Assembly: GCA_030295235.1 (NCBI GenBank)
Contig: AP026126.1
Coordinates: 1,922,001-1,986,000 of the forward strand
Direction: 5' to 3'
From: Fistulifera solaris
Lineage: Eukaryota; Bacillariophyta; Bacillariophyceae; Naviculales; Stauroneidaceae
DNA length: 64,000 nucleotides
Part shown: in pieces, positions 52,261 through 60,929 of the stretch
Layout of the letters: each line of letters begins with the position of its first letter
Numbering within the stretch: the stretch's first letter is position 1
Program-made: the position numbers and the translations under genes
The notes under the pieces: model-generated
Database searches by the model: none
Seen by the model: the letters and a program-made list of their open reading frames with translations, nothing else
Told to the model about the DNA's origin: nothing

Positions 52261-53473
52261 ATGTCGATAATTCGACGACGTCCATATGTTATTTTGACAT
52301 TTTTTCTGTATTTTTATACTTCATATTCCAATGGATTGGTTCCGTCTTCAAAACGATGGCAAATGTCTGCAAATCGCAGCATTCATTTTCATCGTTGCAA
52401 TCCCAATTCTCGGCCGATCAAGAAAAGGCAAATGAACGACGCAACGCCGTGCTAGTCCTCTTCACCGTTCCCGTCGCATGGGGCTCGTTTGAGCCAGCCA
52501 CACGTTTTTTGTACGCTACGGATCCGGAATTACCGAGTCTGCTCTTTTCCGTGGCCTATTATTTCGTGGCAGCTGTCACGTTATTTTCCTTTACAGTATT
52601 GCCACAGACGTCGTATGATACAGACGACAAGACAATGCCATGGCCCGTGTGGGGAGGTCTGGAATTGGGATTGTATCTATTTATTGGAAATTTATTGCAG
52701 GTACTAGGTCTCCGGACAGTGCCCTCGGATCGTGCCGCTTTCTTATTGCAATTAACGACTGTGATTGTACCTTTGCTGGAAGCTTTTCGATCAAAACAAG
52801 TGTCGTCGCGTACATGGTGCGCTTGTCTCATAGCACTTTTGGGTGTGGGTGTCATGGGACTCGACAACAATGACAGCGCATCTCTAGCTTCTCCTGTGTT
52901 GCTGCTTTCCAATGGAGATCTCATGATCGGAGCGGCCGCAGTGGCGTATAGCTTTCATTGCATACGCTTGGAGAAATATGCGCAAACGACTTCTGCAATT
53001 CAGCTGGCGGCCAGCAAAGCTGTGACAGAAACCATCTGTTCCATCCTGGCGATTCTCGCCGTGTTATGGTATGCTTCTTCAAAAGCACATCTTTCGGAGA
53101 AAGTGATGCTGGTTTAGGGCTATTATCGTCTTTTGCTTTGGATTCAGGAAACGAAATAACAAACTATTTGTCAAGTCATTCATCGATGATGACCAACCAC
53201 ATGGACCTTGGGGTGATTGCCGCAATCTGTTGGACGGGATGGGTGACCGTCGCTTACACCATTTATGCACAAAGCTATGGTCAGAGTCGTGTACAACCCA
53301 CGACAGCCAATCTCATTTACACCATTCAACCAATCTGTACAGCTCTGATTGCGTGGTTCCTTTTGGGAGAAAGTTTGGGTCCTTTGGGTTGGTTGGGCGG
53401 TTCTTTGATTGGGTTAGCGGTCCTTCTAGTGGCGTTCCCATCCGACGCGGCGAGTACGAATGCTGACAAATAG
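52261..53473 (+). CDS. EamA/DMT-superfamily transporter
   Basis: Drug/metabolite transporters move small metabolites with ten helices built from two EamA repeats. Helices seen include AVLVLFTVPVAWGSFEPATR, SLLFSVAYYFVAAVTLFSFT, GLELGLYLFIGNLLQVLGL, RAAFLLQLTTVIVPLLEAF, WCACLIALLGVGVMGL, GDLMIGAAAVAYSFHCIR and, in repeat 2, LGVIAAICWTGWVTVAYTIY, TTANLIYTIQPICTALIAWF, LGESLGPLGWLGGSLIGLAV. The glycine-rich PSDRAAFL and LGESL motifs are typical. The frame changes at A runs 52350-52353 and 53081-53084. The first 30 residues (RPYVILTFFLYFYTSYSNG) look like a signal peptide, so targeting to the plastid envelope system is possible. If the first frame change is real, translation would begin at ATG 52356. 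Substrate unknown. Confidence 0.78.
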
Positions 53474-53966
53474 CAATCATTTGAATCGTCAAGTTCGACC
53501 TCTCAGCATCAAGATCTTATCAAACTGATCCGCTTTGTAAAATGCAATCCTTAGCACAGGTATGTATTCGGCGGAGCCCTCATGGTTTTTGGTAGCCTGA
53601 TTACTAGTCTCTCGCTGTCTACGCTGTTATGCTTTAAGTAAAAAGAATGCCCGTATATTGGTGTAACACCCTTTACGATGCAATATTCGACTCTTCATCG
53701 TCGAAAATTCTGGCGGGGTTGTGCAGTTTGAAAAGCTTAGCTAGTCTAATGAAGCATCAAGAAATACTACCATTAGAGAACCAAATTACGGATACTGATC
53801 CGTGGTAAATATCGTACCTGACTGGATTTTAGTCACGCGTGAGACCACTTTTTTCTCGCATTTTTCTCCTCCACTGATTTTCGATAATTCGAAACAAATA
53901 AGAAAATAGTCACAAGAACAACAGCACCTTTTTACGAAATCGGTAAATCAACTTACACAATCAACC
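53474..53966. other. Intergenic with one weak palindromic element
   Basis: About 490 bases. A diverged copy of the dispersed palindrome (GACTGGATTTTAGTCACGCG) is at about 53819-53838. No gene seen. Confidence 0.4.
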
Positions 53967-55209
53967 ATGACAGAGGAAAAGACTAATAAAACAATTAACT
54001 TTCGGATGTTCTCAGCAGCGGCGTTAGCCAAGGACGACGCAGCAGAGTTGAGGTGTATTGTCGTTCCACCTTCTTACGGAAGTCAGCAGTACTGGGAAGA
54101 GCGTTATTCTCGGGATACGGCTGATTCCGAAGACGATCCTGCGCCGTTTCACTCATGGTATTTCAGTTATGAAGAGATGCGTCCTCTGTTACTACCTCTG
54201 ATTCTGGGGACGGAAGAAGCCGATGCGTTGTTGTTGGAATCGTCTGACCCTGACAAATCGGGCAATACATTCACTACACAAGAGCAACAAGGAGAAGCAA
54301 AGCCTACGACCTTATTAAATGAACAAAGAGAAAATAAAACTTATTCAGAAACAGAAGTTAATGATGAAGAGGAAGGAAAAACTCTGACATCGAGCGTAAG
54401 CGAAGACATCAAAGAGGAAGGCGTCGAGGACGAGGAAATTCAGTCAGATGACGAGGGAGTGCAACAAGATGATGACGAAGAATCAGAAACATATTCTGAA
54501 GAGGAGGATGAATTCGAAGAAGCATCCAGTGAGGAGGAAGATGGCACAGATGATGAAGTCGAAGTCACGCGTGCTCCGTTGTCGAATGACCCAATTTCGA
54601 TTCTGGAGGTTGGTTGCGGGGATGTTCCAATGGGTGCTGGCTTAGTGACGGATCTGCCATCCGAACGCTTCGCTCGTGTGGTTTGCATCGACTACAGTGC
54701 CAGTGTCATTCAAAAAATGGAAGAGAAATATACTAAAGATTTAGAACCCGAAACCAAGAAAATAAAGACTACAGACAACGTGCATGAGCCGTCAAAGAAA
54801 GAAACTACACCTTTAGAGTTCAAGAAAGTGGATGCTCGAAACACGCCCTTTTCCGATGAATCTTTTCACCTAGTTTTAGAAAAGGGGACTTTTGGATGCC
54901 ATGTTATCGGATCGTGAAGCGGGCTCTGCCAACTGCCAGAAGATCATACGAGAAAGCGCCCGAGTACTCAAGACGGGTGGTATCATTGTCTTGGTATCCC
55001 ATTTGAATGCTTTTGATACATCGGGTATTGATTGGATGGAAGATGTGGTATTTGGAGGCCTGCGGTCTTTCGAGACAAGCAGTTGGGCCATTGAAGTGCA
55101 CGGCAATGACGGCGGTGACGCACAACCCGGTCCAGCTGTTTATGTGATTCACAAGAAACCGAAGGATGCAAAGTCTTCCAAAATACCAGTTCAATTCTTC
55201 TCCTATTAA
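53967..55209 (+). CDS. SAM-dependent methyltransferase with acidic insert (EEF1A-KMT4/METTL13-like)
   Basis: The start of the domain has the family pattern SYGSQQYWEERYSRD near residue 33. About 115 residues of Glu/Asp/Ser-rich sequence (residues about 90-205, e.g. SEEEDEFEEASSEEEDGTDD) separate it from motif I (ISILEVGCGDVPMGAGLVTD). Further methyltransferase motifs are VVCIDYSASVIQKMEEKY, FKKVDARNTPFSDESFHLVL and EKGT followed in a shifted frame by DAMLSD, then ESARVLKTGGIIVLVSHLN. The frame change is in the TTTT at 54890-54893, within the near-universal EKGTLDA motif, so I read it as an error. Relatives methylate lysines of eEF1A or similar proteins. The acidic insert is unusual and its role is unknown. 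Confidence 0.8.
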
Positions 55210-55806
55210 GTACTGTAACTGGGATGTTCAGGCTATGTTATTTGCTTGAAGTGACGACAGTGGATTAGACACACCTGGTTTCAGTGATGTTGAAGCCAAA
55301 ATGATACAGCGAGGATGTGCGATTTGTCATATAAGCTCGACTCGATAAAGGCTTTGACAAAGAAAGGCAGAACATATTTGTAACAGTTCAACTAGCACTG
55401 ATTAAATTTTTCATAAATTCAAGTGACTAGTCGCTGGCAAGTAGATTTGCATTTTTCAAGTCTTTGTTGAGACAATCATCATTAGAATCCAGGTGGATTC
55501 GCCCAGTAAACAATCGATAATGTTTGGAAAATCCATATAGCGACTTGCTATTCAAAATTTAAGAGCAATATCGCTAAATCATCGCACGCACAATGCGTTC
55601 GCATGAATCTTAAGCGTATCGTAAATACAGCCGAAGTAGATTGCAATTAAATGCGCTTGCTCACTCGCTCTTGATTGTTTGCCAGCATCTCTCCACCTCA
55701 ACTGAAATATTGAATAAATCCTCATCTAGTGGCTATTCAATACATGTTTTACAACTGGTGTGACATCAAGATACTGCTTACGACAATGCATCATGAGTTT
55801 CCTTCA
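55210..55806. other. Intergenic, no gene seen
   Basis: About 600 AT-rich bases between converging genes (plus-strand methyltransferase and minus-strand dioxygenase). Nothing recognisable apart from likely 3' UTRs. Confidence 0.4.
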
Positions 55807-56986
55807 TCATGGCCAGTCATCGATGGCCAACAACCGCCGTTGCAATTCCGTCAATTTATCTTCCAATAGTATGGACGAATTCGTCTTCTTGACTTCGCCC
55901 GCATTTGTCTTTGACTGATTCATCCAGAGTCCACCCGAAGACGGCGGATTTCGGCCTTGTCGCATGTGTTCCAACTGCTGTCGCGCATATTGTCGATTGA
56001 TCGCAACGTTGGGCAAAAAGAGGTATACACAACAACGCGCGGTTTCGTTCCGTTATGACGATACGCATTCGCGTGCGGGATGCGATTGTCCCAAAAGACG
56101 GCACTTCCCGCCGTCACGGGGATATGCTGGACGCGCTGGAGAACGGCGGTATCTTCACGGGGTCGTATGTGCGTGTATTCTCCGACACAGGGTGCCGGAA
56201 GTGCTACCGTCTCACCTCCTTTTTTGGTCACGAGCGTCGGTGGTCGATTGGCAGCCCAAGTCGCGAATTCGCGATGAAAACCGGGGGCTGCTTCAAATCC
56301 ACCTGTGTTTGGTTCCATATTGTCCGTCAATGAAACAAAACACTGAATAGGTCTCCATTTGGAGTTCATTGGAAACGGGTTTTCGGGGCAACAATCCAAA
56401 TGCGGGGTGAGACTCCGTTGAATGGGATTGTTTTTGTTCTTTTTTGAGATTGTCCCAAGTCGCTCAGCCAGTTGTGTCGGTATCCGATATCCCACACGGT
56501 CTATGTAGGCGTATCCTTGCGTCGGATTGAATGCACCGTAGGGATGCCATTTAAATTGTTCTGTATGAAGTTGTTCGTTCGCCTCCCCTTGATAACAATA
56601 AGCTGCTTTCCATAGCTGTGCTGTCAAGTGAAAGAGTTTCGGGTTTGTGCTTATTTTGAATTTCCATTCAGCGTAAAATAGGTCAAGTACACCGCCACTT
56701 CCGCCGGTTGAACTGAGTTGTTGCAAGTGCCCTCCCGTCTCTTCCAACCGTTGTACATCCACTCCATGAGACGCCAGTGTCTCGTGAAGACCGCTCAGCG
56801 CCTCGGTAACTTCCTCTTGTGACAACACGTTAGGGACGACCAGGACTCCTGAGAAAGAAATAGAATAAGAATGTGCTTTTAACCCTTTACTTACTCTCTT
56901 CAGCACTCGTTCAACGTACCTTGATTCAGAAAGGTTGCAATCTGTTCTTCCGAGAGCTCTTCGAACGAATCATCATCATCGGTCAT
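55807..56986 (-). CDS. Phytanoyl-CoA dioxygenase (PhyH) family oxygenase
   Basis: PhyH-type enzymes are Fe(II)/2-oxoglutarate oxygenases. Two exons: 56986-56920 (MTDDDDSFEELSEEQIATFL and NQ) and 56848-55807, joined at a Gly codon. Expected residues are seen: VLVVPNVLSQEEV at the N-terminus, SLTPHLDCCPENPFPMNS with the HxD metal motif, PIQCFVSLTDNMEPNTGGFE, and RIPHANAYRHNGTKPRVVVY with the distal His and the Arg that binds 2-oxoglutarate. The frame shifts at an A run (plus strand 56015-56019) after VVVYTSF; the continuing frame gives LPNVAINRQYARQQLEHMRQ to the stop at 55807. Total about 369 residues. The substrate is unknown; many protist members act on small molecules other than phytanoyl-CoA. 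Confidence 0.8.
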
Positions 56987-57369
56987 ATCTCATGTCGTTC
57001 GCACTATATATGTTTAATTCATTTCAAGGGAGAACTTTTTCTGCGACAAATTATTTTCATTGATATAAGAAGGCAATAATGGTTGTTGCTCTCTTTTATT
57101 CATTTTTCGAGAGGTCGCCATTTTTCGAAGCTGCGTAATAGGTAATAATTGGCGCTTGTGTTTTAACGTTTCCAGAAAATCTGGAGCTTAACTCTCTTCG
57201 CAATACCAGAAAATCTGGCAGTGTGGTGTCTTCACGTTGAGGGAAATTCTCTGGATGGAAAAATTGCGAAAGATCGTCGCGATCTGTCGATCTCGCGTCG
57301 TCGTCATCGGCGAATAATGCGACGAAAAAAGCATTCAGGGGCTTTCACTTCTTATAAATGACTTACCCA
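56987..57369. promoter_or_regulatory. Divergent promoter region with paired CCAGAAAATCTGG boxes
   Basis: A 383-base spacer between the head-to-head dioxygenase and 57370 genes. Two identical 13-base partial palindromes, CCAGAAAATCTGG, lie at 57172-57184 and 57206-57218, 34 bases apart start to start, about three helical turns. They could be a paired binding site for one regulator. Confidence 0.55.
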
Positions 57370-57929
57370 ATGATGAAGACTTCTGGTCATCTTCTGCTCT
57401 TCGTATGCTTGATCCTTTCGGCGCACTCTTTCTTGACGCCAGTGCCAGTTAATGCCCCGATAACGTCATTTTCGCTCGACCACCGCCTTCACACGACGAC
57501 AATGCCATCGCCTATCGCACACAAGCAAACACCATCAACTTCTACTAGTCTCTTCAATGCGCGCTATGACGGAACAGCCGGACGAGGTCTCGTCTTGTTC
57601 GGTTTCGTCCTGTTTCTCTGTGTATGGCTGTTTAGTATTCCTCCCGAGTTTCGTCGTGCCTATTTCTGTTCACCGGCGTGTGAAGAGAATCCCATTTACT
57701 GCAATGATTGTGTGACTCCTAAAGAGTGGGTATCGGGTATTGTGGAGTATTACCAAAATGGAGGTACGCGAATGACCGAATGGGTGATAACGTGCTGCCT
57801 TTGTCGTCCGAACAAACACCTCAATCTCATTCTTTTGCTGTCACTCATCTTTATGATCGACTAGGTGGTATTCAATTCGATTTTTCGATCGACCCGAAAA
57901 CGAAACGATTCTGGGAAGATACGCTCTAG
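57370..57929 (+). CDS. Small plastid-type membrane protein, function unknown
   Basis: Two exons, 57370-57763 and 57865-57929, with a GTACGC donor and CTAG acceptor; splicing joins YYQNG to GGIQFDFSID. The product is about 152 residues. The N-terminus is a bipartite plastid presequence: a signal peptide (HLLLFVCLILSAHS) cut before FLTPVP, then a Ser/Thr/Pro-rich transit part. The mature part has one transmembrane helix (GLVLFGFVLFLCVWLFSIP) and a Cys-rich stretch (CSPACEENPIYCNDC) that could bind a metal or form disulfides. The end is KRFWEDTL. I do not recognise the family. ATG 57358 four codons upstream is an alternative start. Confidence 0.65.
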
Positions 57930-58458
57930 TCACATTGCAGGGAGCCATTCCCTTTTTTAAGTAACGACTTTTGTTATTGGACATGAAGAACGAATTCACA
58001 TTTTCAGACTCGCCCTTCGGGAAACTAGATTAACAAATTTAACAATGATAGTTTTTTTAGAAATGCAAAAGCTTTTCTATAATCAAGTCGGTTCATGTCA
58101 TGTCTTCTACCGAAGAGGATGCCAATGCTGAAAAACAACTTTCATGATCATGATGGGCGCTTTGTGTGACTCAATACAATAGACCTACAAAATAGAAAGC
58201 CTTCTTCAATGTTGCCCACCTTGGTGGGACATAGAGCACGAACTAGAATATATCCGGAGTAAGGTGGACTAGGAAGATCGTTTGATTCTAGCCAAGACTG
58301 TTATCCGAAACGGTATACTACTCGGTCTATATTGTTTCTCGCTACCCCACGGTTATACCCTGAATGCTGCTTTTAATGATCTAGCGGTATATTTACAATT
58401 AGTATTCATAAAGCTTAGTCTATTTGACGTCGAAATCGTTCGGCATGGCTCGCATCTC

Positions 58459-58505
58459 ACGTGTAGGCGACCGTTCTGCAAGACTGAATTTTAGTCATGA
58501 GCCAA
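58459..58505 (+). repeat. Dispersed palindromic element, best copy
   Basis: Reads ACGTGTAGGCGACC, a spacer, then GACTGAATTTTAGTCATGAG and CC. Related copies are at about 21810-21855, 25661-25687, 45300-45343 (minus strand), 53819-53838, 58690-58731 and, weakly, 106-128. All are outside genes. Confidence 0.7.
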
Positions 58506-58904
58506 AACAGTTCGTTGCTCGTTCTTGTTTTCTCACATCTCCTGGATGATTTGTTTCCCCCGCAAACAAATGTTCTTCATTCAAGGCTGCTTGATCACAC
58601 GTAAAATTTAGTTTTGCATGGAACAGATCGATCTTTAAAATCGAATAGTGTTTTGGGACTAGTCACTTCGAAAGAGTGTCGATCAAACTGTAGGCACAAC
58701 TTTACCAAGACTGAGTTTCAGTCATGAGCCGAAACTGGTTCTTGTGTTTGTCTCTTTCCCGCCACGGTAAATTTCGCTTCTCTAGTAAGCAATTACCAGG
58801 TACTTGATAGTTAGCTATCAGCCACTTTCAAATTCATACCAGGTAGATCGACCTATTGCCGTTGAGAATCGAATTATCATTGTTTGGAAACAATGTTCCC
58901 TGTG

Positions 58905-58990
58905 CAAGGTGCGGGAAATTGTGTACTTTCGCGTAGGCCCCCGTAGAGAAATGTACCAAGCAGAGGTGCGTTCCCGTGTCTCCCTGTAGA
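58905..58990 (+). repeat. Dispersed repeat, about 80 bp, copy 3
   Basis: The longest copy: GCAAGGTGCGGGAAATTG, then CGTAGAGAAATGTACCAA, GCAGAGGTGCGTTCCCG and TGTCTCCCTGTAGA. Partners are at 30684-30764 (minus) and 36348-36414 (plus). Confidence 0.7.
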
Positions 58991-59192
58991 CCATTCTCGG
59001 AACGATAAACTTCACTGTGACTCAAACACGGTTTGCTGCGGACATGCTCACGTTCTTCGCGGTCATGGGGAACATGACACTCTCTATGTTACAAGTTTAG
59101 TCATCATTCATCATACATCCAATCCCAACATATTGCTTAGGACTAAACCATTATCCAATTATATGTTCCCGTGGGAAAGATAGAGGCAACTA

Positions 59193-60833
59193 ATGTCCTC
59201 TTGTGGAATTACGAGATTTGCAATCGTAGTGCTTTTGATCATCTATCATGCCTTGCAATGGCAGACATTCGCACGCGATGACAATCTATCTCGACATCGA
59301 ACAACCTTTTCAAAAGAATCGCATCCATCTCGAAATGATATCTGTACTTTACTCCCGGCGAATGTGTCTGCTAGTTTCGTATGGAATCAACAACGTGCTT
59401 ATAGAAGAAACCAAGATGGAACAGTTCTAAATGCTCTGAATGCATATCGGCTTCTTCGCGGTGTTCGACAGGTGCCCTCACAAAATAGTTGGAGACATCT
59501 CTGGGAAGACCGCACAAGCGACAAAGATAGTTCTCTGCAAGTATGGGTCTTTGTTAACCCGTTGGATGTACAACAATCGGACGAGTGTTCTGTGGGGCAG
59601 TCTTGTCCATGGACTTGGTTGCAATTCATCAACGAGACGGCCACACAATACTGTCATTTGCTCCACATTGAGTGGACTATTTTCGATTGGTCGTTTGCGA
59701 CAACTGAACTTTATACTCAACTTCTCACGGCGCAGCGCGGAAAGGCGCACGGGCCGGACATGATCATTCACGCTCTTTCCAGACATGACTTAAAATACGC
59801 AAATATGGAAAGCAGAGATCCTCACACAGTACTATGGGAAGAAGAACGTCGTCGTGTTCTTCAGGACTTTGTGCGAGCCGGTCGTCGATCCAACCCGTGT
59901 CGGGATACTGTGATCATCTTTGTCGATGATTATGTCCCTTCGATGCAGCCATCGCTGTCTTTGTGGGTAGAACAAGTCAATAGCAGGATGCTACAACAAA
60001 TCTCGGAATATTACAAGACAGGGCTGATTTCGTATAGTCAAGTTGTCACAGAGTTGATATTTTCACAAAACGAATATCGTTTTATGCTAGTTCCGAATGA
60101 TTTTGAGCGATTCGGAGGAATTGCGCACCAGGTTCTTGCACATTGTGTCTTATACGGGTTGCTGCATTTTGCAGTAACCTATTGCAATACGAAAGATCCA
60201 ATGACGAAAAACCCTGATTGGGAACCTATGGTACCAGCTGATATTATGAAACGAGTGAAGACTGTGTTGCCTCCTTTGCTCGACGCCGAACAAACATTGC
60301 TTACCGTTTCAGGAGAATGGAGTTTACAAGAGGAATTGGAGCGACAGTTTCATGAACGACATTGTACGGTAGGAAGCAGCCATCCGCCATCTAACTGCTT
60401 GGCAGCTTTTTACGCGGGTCAGTCTCTGTCAACGTTAGGCAAGGGAGATAGCCCAGATGGTTGGATGCTGTCACCGGAAGGAGTTCTCCGTTTTCGGGGA
60501 TCGGCAAATTTAAGGTGGCCATTGGACAGTAAAGAAGAAGGAAGAACAGGACTCGAAGGAGGAACAATGACAATATTCGTACATTTCCAAGACAAAGACG
60601 ACATGCAATTCACTTGGACTGTCAGTTCACAAGATTCGTCCACAACGGGTAGTTTTTCGACGCATAATCATACATTCAATAGAGCTATAGCTGTGCCGAT
60701 GGTCGCACGACTTCCAAATCGCATTGAGAATGACTTGTCATTTCGTTTGGAATGTTCGGATCCCGAGTATATGGTCGATATTGTCGGTCTCTTTCTTTGC
60801 AAAGAGGAATATATTCATCGAATAACCAGCTAG
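59193..60833 (+). CDS. Secreted or type II membrane protein of unknown function
   Basis: A clean 546-residue frame. The N-terminus has one hydrophobic segment (FAIVVLLIIYHALQWQ), either a signal peptide or a signal anchor. The rest is soluble, with Cys residues spaced as in secreted proteins (DECSVGQSCPW, HCTVGSSHPPSNC) and several N-glycosylation sequons (NVSA, NETA, NHTF). A central stretch (CRDTVIIFVDDYVPSMQPSL, LHFAVTYCNTKDPMTKNPDW) shows no motif I can name. The C-terminal third looks beta-rich (GVLRFRGSANLRWPLD, TMTIFVHFQDKDDMQFTWTV). I do not assign a function. It is probably a secretory-pathway or cell-surface protein. Confidence 0.65.
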   Translation: MSSCGITRFAIVVLLIIYHALQWQTFARDDNLSRHRTTFSKESHPSRNDICTLLPANVSASFVWNQQRAYRRNQDGTVLNALNAYRLLRGVRQVPSQNSWRHLWEDRTSDKDSSLQVWVFVNPLDVQQSDECSVGQSCPWTWLQFINETATQYCHLLHIEWTIFDWSFATTELYTQLLTAQRGKAHGPDMIIHALSRHDLKYANMESRDPHTVLWEEERRRVLQDFVRAGRRSNPCRDTVIIFVDDYVPSMQPSLSLWVEQVNSRMLQQISEYYKTGLISYSQVVTELIFSQNEYRFMLVPNDFERFGGIAHQVLAHCVLYGLLHFAVTYCNTKDPMTKNPDWEPMVPADIMKRVKTVLPPLLDAEQTLLTVSGEWSLQEELERQFHERHCTVGSSHPPSNCLAAFYAGQSLSTLGKGDSPDGWMLSPEGVLRFRGSANLRWPLDSKEEGRTGLEGGTMTIFVHFQDKDDMQFTWTVSSQDSSTTGSFSTHNHTFNRAIAVPMVARLPNRIENDLSFRLECSDPEYMVDIVGLFLCKEEYIHRITS

Positions 60834-60929
60834 AGCAGGTGTACTATACGAATGGCAATCATCTAGATTGTAGAAAAATCAAGATTTCGGCATTATTATA
60901 AGGTTTGTTGCTATTCATCTAATACGATC

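Larger units (their letters stand above)
57930..59192. other. Repeat-rich intergenic region
   Basis: About 1.26 kb without a supported gene. It holds two copies of the ACTGA..TTTCAGTCATGAG element (about 58459-58505 and 58690-58731), TACCAGGTA at 58794-58802 and 58837-58845, and one dispersed 80-bp repeat (58905-58990). This is the densest cluster of these families in the window. Confidence 0.6.

Noticed and set aside
58282-58494. 70-residue plus-strand open frame in the repeat-rich spacer
   Set aside because: It runs into a dispersed palindromic element, has no domain and no good start context.
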